Source: Actinomycetota bacterium (GTDB taxonomy: Bacteria > Actinomycetota > Thermoleophilia > Gaiellales > F1-60-MAGs149). Taken from it: a DNA stretch of 12,070 bases. The position numbers were made by a program, and so were the translations under genes. The notes beneath the pieces are model-generated. The model did not search any database and was not told the origin of the DNA. It saw nothing but the letters and a program-made list of their open reading frames with translations. Position 1 is the stretch's first letter. Each line of letters opens with the position of its first letter. Below are positions 1-6,951 of this stretch, one piece after another. Location of the stretch: the NCBI GenBank assembly GCA_947481755.1, contig CANKHS010000031.1, positions 1 to 12,070 on the forward strand, in the 5' to 3' direction.

Positions 1-492
1 CTCGTCGATGCCTTCGCCTCGACGCTCGAGGAGACACTGGCCGGCGACCTGATGGTGCACGTTGTCGATGGTTCGATCGACGAAGAGGAGCGCAATGAGC
101 AGATGCGCGCCGTCGGCGATGTGCTCGAGCAGATTGGCGCATCGGAATTGCCGCAGATCGTCGTGCTCAACAAGATTGATCTCGTCTCCGCCGAGGACCG
201 CGAGCGCCTCCATAATCGCCTACCGATGGCGATCCAGGTCAGTGCCAGCACGCGCGAGGGTCTGGAGGAGTTGGAGATCATGATCGCCGAACACTTCTCC
301 GGACGTTTCGAACCAACCGACCTTCTCGTGCCCCATAGCGAAGGCAGTGTGCTGTCGGCGCTCTACGCGTTGGGCGCACCGATTACTTCGCGTGAAGACA
401 CGGCTGAGGGCGTGCGCATCCGTGCCCGCCTGCCCAAGGCCGAGCGCGATCGCTACGCCCGCTTTGCGGTACCTCCGACGGTGCCGGTATGA
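1..492 (+). CDS. hflX: GTPase HflX, C-terminal part (5' end outside window)
   Basis: This is the 3' part of an HflX-type ribosome-associated GTPase, open from the first base to the TGA at 490-492. HflX proteins bind the 50S subunit and split stalled or stress-damaged ribosomes. Visible are the end of the G domain, with the family-like LVDAFASTLEE stretch, a DLMVHVVDGS strand, the G4 motif NKIDL and a G5-like SAST loop followed by EGLEEL. After these comes the short C-terminal domain ending in a RYARF-type helix. The N-terminal HflX domain and the P-loop lie upstream of the window. The stop overlaps the start of dut by four bases, so the two are probably translationally coupled. The family call is firm, and a different Obg/HflX-superfamily member is unlikely given the C-terminal pattern. 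Confidence 0.88.
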   Translation, partial: LVDAFASTLEETLAGDLMVHVVDGSIDEEERNEQMRAVGDVLEQIGASELPQIVVLNKIDLVSAEDRERLHNRLPMAIQVSASTREGLEELEIMIAEHFSGRFEPTDLLVPHSEGSVLSALYALGAPITSREDTAEGVRIRARLPKAERDRYARFAVPPTVPV

Positions 493-929
493 CCGAGATC
501 GCCTGGCAACGGCTTCATGACGCCGCACGACTGCCCGAGCGAGCACACGCCAATGATGCTGGCTTTGATCTCTACGCGACCGAGCCAGCGACGCTCGCGC
601 CAGGCGAGCGACAGGCTGTCGGTTGTGGGTTCGCCATTGCGTTGCCTAACGGCATGGCCGCGCTGGTCTTGCCACGCTCGGGACTTGCACTCCAGGCCGG
701 CCTGACGGTGCTCAATGCACCCGGCCTGATCGACGCGGGCTATCGCGGCGAGGTCAAGGTGATCCTGATTAATCACGACCCGTCGGCTACCCACACCGTT
801 GCGGTCGGTGATCGCATTGCGCAGCTCGTGATCACGATCCTTCCCGTGGTCGCCTTCGCGGAACATGACGACCTGCCCGATTCGACCCGAGGCACGGGAG
901 GGTTTGGTTCGACGGGACAGTCGTCATGA
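489..929 (+). CDS. dut: dUTP diphosphatase (dUTPase)
   Basis: This 146-residue protein has the normal length for a trimeric dUTPase, which converts dUTP to dUMP and pyrophosphate. That keeps uracil out of DNA and feeds dTMP synthesis. All five family motifs are present in order: motif I DAGFDLYA (23-30), motif II PRSGLAL (62-68), motif III around LNAPGLIDAGYRGE (75-88), motif IV GDRIAQLVI (107-115) and the glycine-rich motif V RGTGGFGSTG (134-143). Motif III carries the expected catalytic Asp and base-stacking Tyr (D82, Y85). The ATG overlaps the hflX stop as ATGA with no obvious Shine-Dalgarno, and the stop overlaps the next ATG in the same way. This supports an operon with coupled translation. 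Confidence 0.96.
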   Translation: MTEIAWQRLHDAARLPERAHANDAGFDLYATEPATLAPGERQAVGCGFAIALPNGMAALVLPRSGLALQAGLTVLNAPGLIDAGYRGEVKVILINHDPSATHTVAVGDRIAQLVITILPVVAFAEHDDLPDSTRGTGGFGSTGQSS

Positions 930-1381
930 CCGACGGTCCGCGCATTCGCGTTGCCGGACTGCTGATCAACGGCGGTCGGGTGCTGCTCGTACGCCAGGAG
1001 AAGGACGGCCGCCACTATTGGCTCTTGCCCGGTGGTGGCGTGGAGGAAGGGGAGGAGCTTGAGGACGCTCTACTCCGCGAAATTACCGAGGAGTGCGGCC
1101 GACCTCCTTCCGCAATTCGTGGGCCGATTGCCATGGCGGAAACGATTCCGCCCGCTGACGTACCGACGGGACGTCATATCTTGCACATGGTCTTCGCAAT
1201 CGAGTTGGCCCAGACCAGCATCGACACGTTCACGTCCAATGACGACGCGGTGCTCGGCCATGCCTTCGTGGATCAGCACGAGCTCGGCGACCTCGACCTT
1301 CGACCGCCGATCCACACCTACCTCCGCGACTATCGCGCGGGCGACGCTTTCGTCTCGCTCGGGCGGATGTGGGTGCCTTAG
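926..1381 (+). CDS. Nudix hydrolase
   Basis: This is a 151-residue Nudix-fold pyrophosphohydrolase. The Nudix box lies at residues 37-59 and fits GX5EX7REUXEEXGU: G37, E43, then REITEE (51-56) and G58. Only the last hydrophobic position departs from consensus (Arg59). The box glutamates bind the divalent metal. Nudix enzymes cleave nucleoside diphosphates linked to another moiety, but the substrate cannot be read from this sequence. Position directly behind dut would suit a nucleotide-pool sanitising role, by inference. It starts at the ATG overlapping the dut stop. Its TAG overlaps the stop of the convergent gatD by four bases, leaving no room for an intergenic terminator. Confidence 0.92.
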   Translation: MTDGPRIRVAGLLINGGRVLLVRQEKDGRHYWLLPGGGVEEGEELEDALLREITEECGRPPSAIRGPIAMAETIPPADVPTGRHILHMVFAIELAQTSIDTFTSNDDAVLGHAFVDQHELGDLDLRPPIHTYLRDYRAGDAFVSLGRMWVP

Positions 1382-2115
1382 CGGCGTTCGCTGCGTGCGA
1401 GGATGGAGGCAGCCGCGGCAGCCACGTCTTCGAGTTGATCATCGAGCGGCGCGAGTGTGGTGGGGAGGCCGCGATGCTCGCAGGCCCAGGCGATCAGTTG
1501 ATCTGCCAGCCACACGTTCTTGGGTAGCAGGGGGCCGTGCACGTACGTGCCGACGATGCGTCCTTCGAGACAGCCCTCGCTGGTTCCTGTGCCGTCGTTG
1601 CCGCCGCCGACGATGACCTTCCCCAACGGTGCGACCCCGGGCCCGAGAATGGTGCGCCCGGCATGGTTCTCGAACCCAACGAGTTCGTGGCGCGTCCCTG
1701 CGAGGTCGACATCCACCACGACGTTGCCAACGAGCCGCGTTGCGCCCGCCTGCGTCTCGAGGTCGACGAGGCCTGTCCCCGGCGTATCTCGGCCCGACTG
1801 GTCGACGTAGCGATGACCGAGCAGTTGATACCCACCACAGACAGCCAAGACGGGTACGCCGTCGGCGATCGCCGAGCGCAGGGCTGGGACCTGTGCGATC
1901 AATGCCTCGGCAACAAGCGCCTGATCGCGGTCTTGGCCGCCCCCAACGAGCACGACGTCGGCGCTTCGTGGATCGAACGAGTCACCGAGTGCGAGAGGTA
2001 CGACCTCAACAGGAAGGCCCCGCCATCGCGCGCGCTGCTCCAGCACGCGAACGTTGCCGCGATCGGCGTAGATCGACAGCAGTTCGGGGTAGAGCGGAAC
2101 GATGCGCAGCGTCAT
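1378..2115 (-). CDS. gatD: Lipid II isoglutaminyl synthase, glutamine amidotransferase subunit GatD
   Basis: This 245-residue class I glutamine amidotransferase is of the CobB/CobQ-like type found in GatD. The subunit releases ammonia from glutamine for MurT, which amidates the alpha-carboxyl of the D-Glu in the lipid II stem peptide. Visible are the GGGQDRDQ loop (58-65), the nucleophile elbow AVCGGYQLLG with Cys93, the GFENHAGRT segment and the YVHGPLLPKN segment with the catalytic His193. These match the usual GatD pattern and length. The ATG at 2115 overlaps the murT stop by four bases (ATGA), so the two subunits are coupled and probably made in equal amounts. CobQ-type cobyric acid synthase is excluded by the short length and the MurT partner. 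Confidence 0.94.
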   Translation of the reverse strand: MTLRIVPLYPELLSIYADRGNVRVLEQRARWRGLPVEVVPLALGDSFDPRSADVVLVGGGQDRDQALVAEALIAQVPALRSAIADGVPVLAVCGGYQLLGHRYVDQSGRDTPGTGLVDLETQAGATRLVGNVVVDVDLAGTRHELVGFENHAGRTILGPGVAPLGKVIVGGGNDGTGTSEGCLEGRIVGTYVHGPLLPKNVWLADQLIAWACEHRGLPTTLAPLDDQLEDVAAAAASILARSERR

Positions 2116-3488
2116 GCCTGCTCCTGCCAGAACGGCTGCGTTAGGCCACGATCGGCCAGGACTCCGTGGAGGTCAAGCATTGCGGTGTACGTGGCCAACA
2201 CAAAGATGCGGCCACCCGGCGCTGTCGCAGCAACGGCAGCGTCAAAGGCGGCCTCGGGCGCGGCAACGGTCGTCATCTGCTCCGCCGGCACGCCGCTATA
2301 CCGGAGACGGACTGCGAGCTCGGCCGCGCGCGTACCCGTGCAGGTGATGTGCGCAGCGGGTGTCAGGGCATCCTCGAGATCGATATCCCAGATCCAGCTG
2401 ATATCGCGGCCATCAGCGATGCGATCGTTGAGAGCCAGCACGACCTGGGTGTTCGCCACGTCGTTGTTGATGGCACGTAGTGCCTCGTTCGCGCCGGTGG
2501 GATTCTTGAACAGCAGCAGCACGGCCTCGCGATCACCAACCGCGATGCGTTCGAAGCGCCCAAAGGCGGCGTTAAATTGCGCGAGTCGATCAGCTGCGAC
2601 CGCGGTGGGAATGCCGAGCGCGTAGGCCGCGGCGATCGCGCCGAGTGCGTTCTCGACGTTGTAGAGCCCAGGCAGGGGCAACGAGACCTCGGTCGAACCG
2701 TCCGGGGCATCGACGCGGAAGGTCGTGCCGCGTATTCCGTCGCTGTGCACGTGCCGAGCAGCGATATCGAGTTTGCCGCGCTGATGGTCACCCTGGGGAC
2801 ACCGATACGAGCCCAAGTGTCCGAGGTACATCTCGTCGTAGACGTAGGCAGTGCCGCAACGCACGCAGAACGTCGAGTCGGCGGCGGCGTCCTGGACGCC
2901 GAGCGAGACACCCGGATCATCGATGCCGAAGCGAACGACGTTTGCGCGGGTTCCTGCGAGCCCGTCGATGACAGGATCGTCGGCTCCCAGCACGAGCGTG
3001 GTGGAGGGAGCGAGCGTCGCGACTAGTTCGCGCCACCGGTCAGCAACCATCTCGAGTTCGCCATGGCGATCCAACTGGTCACGAAAGAGGTTGCCGAGCA
3101 GCAGTACGGATGGCGCGAGTTGCTTGGTCACTCCCGGCAGTGCCGCCTCATCGACCTCGAGGACACCAATCGTTGCGTTACCAGGACGCGTGACGAGGGT
3201 GGTCGCGATGCCGGTCATCAGATTGGCACCTGCCCCATTACGACAAACCACCTGATCCCGACCAATAATCGCCGAGAGCATCGCGGAGGTCGTCGTCTTG
3301 CCGTTCGTCGCACTGACCGCCACAATGCCGTCCGTCAGCTCGGCAGCTAATTTGCTCAATCCAGCAGGAGCCAGACGCAGGAAGACATGGCCGGGCATCG
3401 TCGTGCCACCGCCTTGACGCGTGACGCGCGAGAACGCACCTGTGGCCTTCGCCAGGCCCCGAGCAGTTGTCACGCGAGCATTCACCAC
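2112..3488 (-). CDS. murT: Lipid II isoglutaminyl synthase, Mur-ligase-like subunit MurT
   Basis: This 458-residue Mur ligase homologue is the ATP-dependent partner of GatD in amidating lipid II. It has a P-loop SATNGKTTTS (59-68), the central-domain EVDEA motif (111-115), NLFRDQLDRHGEL (133-145), a cysteine insertion of the MurT zinc-ribbon type (C208, C211, C230), a NVENALGA motif and a C-terminal DUF1727-type domain with NDRIADGRDISWIWD. The fourth ribbon cysteine is absent, because the last knuckle reads CPQGD. The start is GTG, with a second GTG directly after it, and no clear Shine-Dalgarno. The gene begins 21 bases after the MFS stop, so co-transcription is likely. The family assignment is firm and the exact start uncertain by one or a few codons. 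Confidence 0.93.
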   Translation of the reverse strand: MVNARVTTARGLAKATGAFSRVTRQGGGTTMPGHVFLRLAPAGLSKLAAELTDGIVAVSATNGKTTTSAMLSAIIGRDQVVCRNGAGANLMTGIATTLVTRPGNATIGVLEVDEAALPGVTKQLAPSVLLLGNLFRDQLDRHGELEMVADRWRELVATLAPSTTLVLGADDPVIDGLAGTRANVVRFGIDDPGVSLGVQDAAADSTFCVRCGTAYVYDEMYLGHLGSYRCPQGDHQRGKLDIAARHVHSDGIRGTTFRVDAPDGSTEVSLPLPGLYNVENALGAIAAAYALGIPTAVAADRLAQFNAAFGRFERIAVGDREAVLLLFKNPTGANEALRAINNDVANTQVVLALNDRIADGRDISWIWDIDLEDALTPAAHITCTGTRAAELAVRLRYSGVPAEQMTTVAAPEAAFDAAVAATAPGGRIFVLATYTAMLDLHGVLADRGLTQPFWQEQA

Positions 3489-3509
3489 GTCAGATGGTAT
3501 CCCGCGCGG

Positions 3510-4697
3510 TCAGGCGGCGGCGACGGCGGCACGCGAACGGAGCAGTGCCAGCGAAACGATGACGCTCATCAGGGCAATGACGACATAGACCACCCAGGAG
3601 GCTCCGCGTTGCGTGACGATGCCCGCGAGTATGGGCGCAATCAGCGAACCAACGGCCCAAATCGCGTTCAACATGCCAAAGGCGCCACCCTCACCGATCT
3701 TGACGGCACGTGCACCCGTCGCACAGATTGGATACGCGATCGCGAAGATTGGTGCGGCGAGACCGATCAGCAAGATCAGCATCACGGCATACACGGGAAT
3801 ACCGATCGGAAACAGCAGCACGACAAGACAGGCGCCGCAGATTGAAGGTAATACGACCAGGGCCAGTAGATGGTTCAGGCGCGTGCCGAGTCGAGCCACC
3901 GTCAGAATTGCAATCACTGACAGGACACTGCCCGCGGTGAAGATCCAGCCGATCGCCGCCGAACTAATCCCTTCACTGGAGAAGTGAAGCGGGGCAAGCA
4001 ATTGCAATGCCGCCATCATCAGGGCGATAAAGCCAATCGAGAGAAAACTGACCTGCAAGAGACCCGGCTTCATCGCGTGCCGTAACGACACAAATGGTCC
4101 GTGCCGATCGGCGTGCGGAACCACGCCACCTGCGCCGCCTGGCTCAAAAATCGCCCACACCAGGATCAGCCCAACCAGTACCCCGAGCCCGAGAAACGAC
4201 GGCCCGATACCGAAGTACGAGACAATCGGGCCGCCGAGTAGTGGTCCACCGATGGTGGCGATCGTCGCCGACGCATTTGCGATTGTGAGAGCACGGGGGC
4301 GATACTCAGAGTCAACTGCACCTGACAGCCAAGCGAGGCCTGCTGACCAGACGACGGCAGAGCAGGCGCCTTGGATGATGCGTACGAGGATCAACAGCTC
4401 GAACGTATTGGCGAAGGCAATCGACGGCGCTGCGACGACAAAGCAGGCCGCAGCAATCAGCGTGAGGCGACGAGCGCCAATGCGGTCGGCTACCCAACCG
4501 GCGGGAATCGCGAAGACCATGACAGAGAGGCTGTAGGCGCCGAGAACGAGACCTGCCTGGCTATCTGTAAGACCAAATTCGTTGTGCCAGACCGGAATCA
4601 GCGGGATCGCCGCTAACCACGTAGCCATGTCGAGGAAGATCAGCGCAGAAATCAGCGCCGTTAGTCGACGAGGCGATACCGGCCGATTTGCACCCAT
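3510..4697 (-). CDS. Major facilitator superfamily transporter
   Basis: This is an MFS permease of about 395 residues with twelve predicted membrane segments in two halves. A central cytoplasmic loop of about 30 residues is rich in Gly, His and Arg. The loop between helices 2 and 3 carries the MFS motif A as GWVADRIGARRL, and helix 4 begins with the typical LVRIIQGACSA pattern. The substrate cannot be deduced. I prefer the ATG at 4697 over the TTG two codons earlier. The ATG sits seven bases after the ctaB stop, with a weak GAG element upstream. It lies between ctaB and murT on the same strand with tiny gaps, so it is probably read with both, although its role in heme or wall metabolism is unknown. 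Confidence 0.88.
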   Translation of the reverse strand: MGANRPVSPRRLTALISALIFLDMATWLAAIPLIPVWHNEFGLTDSQAGLVLGAYSLSVMVFAIPAGWVADRIGARRLTLIAAACFVVAAPSIAFANTFELLILVRIIQGACSAVVWSAGLAWLSGAVDSEYRPRALTIANASATIATIGGPLLGGPIVSYFGIGPSFLGLGVLVGLILVWAIFEPGGAGGVVPHADRHGPFVSLRHAMKPGLLQVSFLSIGFIALMMAALQLLAPLHFSSEGISSAAIGWIFTAGSVLSVIAILTVARLGTRLNHLLALVVLPSICGACLVVLLFPIGIPVYAVMLILLIGLAAPIFAIAYPICATGARAVKIGEGGAFGMLNAIWAVGSLIAPILAGIVTQRGASWVVYVVIALMSVIVSLALLRSRAAVAAA

Positions 4698-4704
4698 TGT
4701 CAAC

Positions 4705-5625
4705 TCAGCTGAAGAGAACGCGGTCCAACGCGATTGCAGCGAAGATGCCGGCCAGATACAGCAACGAGTAGCGGAACGTTTCGCGTGCGATCGTCAGGTC
4801 GCCATCGGCACGGTGCAGACGAACGCCGAATTGCAGGAAGCGAAGGCCCAGCAGGAGAGCAATTACGCCATAGACCGGGCCAAGAATGCCGTCATTCGCG
4901 CCAAACCAACCAAGCGGAACGGGTATCAACGAGAACACCAGCAGGATGATGGTGTAGACGACAATCTGGATGGTTGTCATGCGCACGCCGGCCACATTCG
5001 GCAACATCGGCACGCCCGCGTCTTCGTACTCTTCTTGCTTAACGAGTGCCAAGGCCCAGAAGTGGGGTGGGGTCCAGAGGAAGATCAACCCGAAGAGGAA
5101 GATCGGCGCAAAGGCGACAGATCCCGTCACAGCCGCCCAACCCACGAGTGGCGGCATCGCGCCCGCGGCGCCACCAATCACGATGTTTTGGGGCGTCCGT
5201 CGCTTCAGCCACATCGTGTAAACGAAGATGTAGAAGAGGTTGCCGGCGAGCGCGAGCACGGCCGCCAACGGCGTCGTCAGCACGGCCAAGACGAGAATTC
5301 CAAGTGTGGTCAGGACGATCCCGAAGATGATTGCTGGGCGCGGCTCGATGCGGCCATCGGCGACGGGCCGCAGGCGCGTTCGTTCCATCCTCACATCGAG
5401 ATCGCGGTCAAGCGCATGGTTGATCGCACTCGCACCACCCGACGCAAGACCCATGCCAAGGAGGGTTGACGCGATCAGCCAGAGCGGGGGAATTCCGTCC
5501 TCAGCCCAGACCATGCCGCCGAGCATCGTGATCAGCAGCAGGATCATAATCCGCGGCTTTGTCAGCTCGAAATAGTCCACGTAGAGGGACGGCTGACGAG
5601 GCACAGCAACGGGTTCAGCGGACAC
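4705..5625 (-). CDS. ctaB: Protoheme IX farnesyltransferase (heme O synthase)
   Basis: CtaB transfers a farnesyl group from farnesyl diphosphate to heme B to make heme O, the precursor of heme A in aa3-type oxidases. This 306-residue UbiA-family membrane protein shows the first Asp-rich prenyl-diphosphate site as N69-x3-D73-x3-D77, followed by RTRLRP. It also has the CtaB signature around KRRTPQNIVIGGAAGAMPPL, then WTPPHFWAL and EEYEDAGVPMLPNVAG. About nine hydrophobic segments are visible. It starts with GTG at 5625, since an in-frame stop lies at 5653-5655, and no good Shine-Dalgarno precedes it. No heme A synthase (ctaA) is present in this window. The neighbouring oxidase genes strongly support the role. 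Confidence 0.95.
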   Translation of the reverse strand: MSAEPVAVPRQPSLYVDYFELTKPRIMILLLITMLGGMVWAEDGIPPLWLIASTLLGMGLASGGASAINHALDRDLDVRMERTRLRPVADGRIEPRPAIIFGIVLTTLGILVLAVLTTPLAAVLALAGNLFYIFVYTMWLKRRTPQNIVIGGAAGAMPPLVGWAAVTGSVAFAPIFLFGLIFLWTPPHFWALALVKQEEYEDAGVPMLPNVAGVRMTTIQIVVYTIILLVFSLIPVPLGWFGANDGILGPVYGVIALLLGLRFLQFGVRLHRADGDLTIARETFRYSLLYLAGIFAAIALDRVLFS

Positions 5626-5663
5626 GAATGACCGGCGTTCTGTTGCGCGTGCTCACAGGTTGG

Positions 5664-5672
5664 ATCGTATCC
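5664..5672 (-). promoter_or_regulatory. Possible -10 region upstream of ctaB
   Basis: Read on the minus strand this is GGATACGAT, containing a TACGAT hexamer that matches TATAAT at four of six positions. It lies about 38 bases before the ctaB GTG. The same nine bases occur upstream of ctaC. No convincing -35 element is found at 17-18 bases, so the promoter call is weak. Confidence 0.3.
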
Positions 5673-5697
5673 GAGAAGGCAGCAACTCGACTGCGCA

Positions 5698-5883
5698 TCA
5701 GCGGCGACGACTCATCACGAGCAGATCACGCAACGCGATGCCCATGCACACGCCGCCAGCAAAAATGAGGCCGTGCTGCAGGTAATGCAACGAGGCATTC
5801 GTTTCGACAGCATTGTCCACTGCCGGCAGCAGCGCGACGCCCTGCAACACGAGACCAAGAGCACCGAGGAGCAATGCACGCAT
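5698..5883 (-). CDS. Small membrane protein with H-x2-Q-H motif, possible oxidase accessory
   Basis: This is a predicted protein of about 61 residues with two membrane segments. The first is a leucine/valine-rich helix after the initial MRALLLG. The second begins with SLHYLQHGLIFAGG and is followed by a basic C-terminus ending in three arginines. The H-x2-Q-H pattern at the membrane edge recalls the CtaG/DUF1404 type of cytochrome-oxidase-linked membrane proteins, but the protein is much shorter and homology is only suspected. The ATG at 5883 is chosen because the frame upstream overlaps the opposite-strand gene. The frame stays open to a GTG at 6039 (113 residues), and an internal GTG could also serve. 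No clear Shine-Dalgarno is seen. It lies 72 bases before ctaB on the same strand. Confidence 0.6.
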   Translation of the reverse strand: MRALLLGALGLVLQGVALLPAVDNAVETNASLHYLQHGLIFAGGVCMGIALRDLLVMSRRR

Positions 5884-5916
5884 CGGAGTCAGCAAGCCGG
5901 GCACGTGAAGCAGGCT

Positions 5917-5928
5917 AGCATTAGTGCT
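5917..5928. promoter_or_regulatory. Near-palindrome between two divergent starts
   Basis: AGCATTAGTGCT is a 12-base inverted repeat matching its own reverse complement at ten positions. It ends directly before the GTG proposed for the plus-strand gene and lies 33 bases from the ATG of the minus-strand small membrane gene. It could be an operator for a divergently acting regulator. It could also be chance, because a single copy of this length is not strong evidence. Confidence 0.25.
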
Positions 5929-6360
5929 GTGATCGACGCCAATCACAATCGCGAGGTAACCCTTCAGCGCGAATTGCAGACCGAGCTGGGCCGTGTTGAC
6001 CCGGCCGTTCTTCCCGCGATTGCCCGTGCCCTTGAGCACAACGCAGACCGTCTTGTTGGTGGCTCGTGGGGCGTCGACGATGACGATGGGTGCCTGCTGA
6101 CGCTCGCAGCCCGCGAACTTGGTCTCGACAATGGTGAGGAACTCTTAGGCGAATCGATCGCGGCCGTGCGGATCCCCGCGCTGTTTGATGAACTCTGGAT
6201 CTGCATTCTCGAGCGCACGGGCGATACGCGCAGCGCGCGCAGCATTGTTCATCGCCTCGTTATTGAGACACTCGCCTTGAGCGCGAATCAGGCTGCGGTG
6301 TCAGAAACGCCGACGGGCAGTTCTTTGCCCGACAGCGATCGCAACGCCCTGACGAGATAG
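5929..6360 (+). CDS. Conserved-looking protein of unknown function
   Basis: This is a predicted soluble protein of 143 residues that I cannot assign to a named family. Its middle part has the look of real, ordered protein: a helical stretch ELGRVDPAVLPAIARALEH, then RLVGGSWG, an acidic DDDDG turn, GCLLTLAARELGL, AAVRIPALFDELW and ARSIVHRLVIETL. Codon use resembles the neighbours, and the opposite strand here is interrupted or low in quality. The start is uncertain: GTG 5929 is preferred, with GTG 5905 and TTG 5974 as alternatives, none with a good Shine-Dalgarno. The tail after about residue 120 looks unconstrained and overlaps the 3' end of the convergent b561-like gene by 73 bases. It is the only plus-strand gene inside the respiratory block. 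Confidence 0.62.
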   Translation: MIDANHNREVTLQRELQTELGRVDPAVLPAIARALEHNADRLVGGSWGVDDDDGCLLTLAARELGLDNGEELLGESIAAVRIPALFDELWICILERTGDTRSARSIVHRLVIETLALSANQAAVSETPTGSSLPDSDRNALTR

Positions 6361-6929
6361 CGATAGAGGTGCCACTGGACGATCAGCGTCCACCAGACAC
6401 TCGTGATGACGTGAAGATAGTCCACGGCCGTGAACGCCCCACCCGACGGTCGAAAGAGCATCAACACGCCGGTTACCGCAATCGGGACACCGAGCACGAG
6501 CATGACAAGGGAGGCAATCGCATCTTGTGGTCGGCGGACCTGGAGGCGAGAGGCGATCCTTCGTCGCCCCAACTCGCCTGACTTGATCGTCACAAGCAGC
6601 AATCCTGCCGAGCCCGTGACGACATGCAACCAGAAGAGCCACGAGTCGGACGACTGCCCACGCAGGCTGAGCGTGTAAATCCAGAGCCCCGTTGCAAACG
6701 CGATCAGGAGCGGGAGGAGAGCCAGCACGCCAAACAGTGACGTTCGCCGTCGAACGGGCAATTTGAGGATGGCCTGTGCCTCTCGGCGTGCCTGATTCCA
6801 TTCCGCAACCTGCTCATCCGTGTAATGCGACGGCGGCTGAGCTGCAGCCCAGACCGCGAGGCGCGCCAAAAAGAAAAACGCAATCAGCGGCGGAACGATA
6901 TGGGGGAGATGGATAGCGACCCACAACAT
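6288..6929 (-). CDS. Cytochrome b561-like membrane protein
   Basis: This is a 213-residue membrane protein with an N-terminal helix (about 5-29), a charged cytoplasmic-type linker (about 35-63) and a four-helix bundle (about 64-88, 97-116, 137-159 and 168-195). Histidines sit within the helices at H102 (LHVVTG), H173 (YLHVITS) and H187 (QWHLYRYL). This arrangement suits a b-type heme bound between helices, as in cytochrome b561 and DUF4405-like proteins. Heme binding is inferred, not shown. A strong AGGAGG lies seven bases before the ATG, and the gene follows ctaE by 22 bases, so it is probably translated as part of the oxidase operon. It may pass electrons to the oxidase or act in its assembly. 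Confidence 0.8.
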   Translation of the reverse strand: MLWVAIHLPHIVPPLIAFFFLARLAVWAAAQPPSHYTDEQVAEWNQARREAQAILKLPVRRRTSLFGVLALLPLLIAFATGLWIYTLSLRGQSSDSWLFWLHVVTGSAGLLLVTIKSGELGRRRIASRLQVRRPQDAIASLVMLVLGVPIAVTGVLMLFRPSGGAFTAVDYLHVITSVWWTLIVQWHLYRYLVRALRSLSGKELPVGVSDTAA

Positions 6930-6951
6930 GGGTCAGCCTCCTAACCCAGCG

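Noticed and set aside
1537..2625. Plus-strand open frame of 362 codons opposite gatD and murT
   Set aside because: Low-complexity Arg/Ala/Ser-rich product without motifs, fully covered by two confirmed minus-strand genes.
3494..3499. TACCAT just before the murT GTG, as a leaderless -10 element
   Set aside because: Spacing to the start fits a leaderless transcript, but no -35 is present and murT lies only 21 bases behind the MFS gene, so operon read-through explains it better.
4582..5469. Plus-strand open frame of 295 codons opposite ctaB
   Set aside because: Composition is that of an antisense shadow, and the ctaB signatures on the other strand are unmistakable.
5964..6245. Minus-strand frame opposite the unknown plus-strand gene
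   Set aside because: A Ser/Arg-rich product typical of a shadow frame. The plus-strand frame has much more protein-like sequence.
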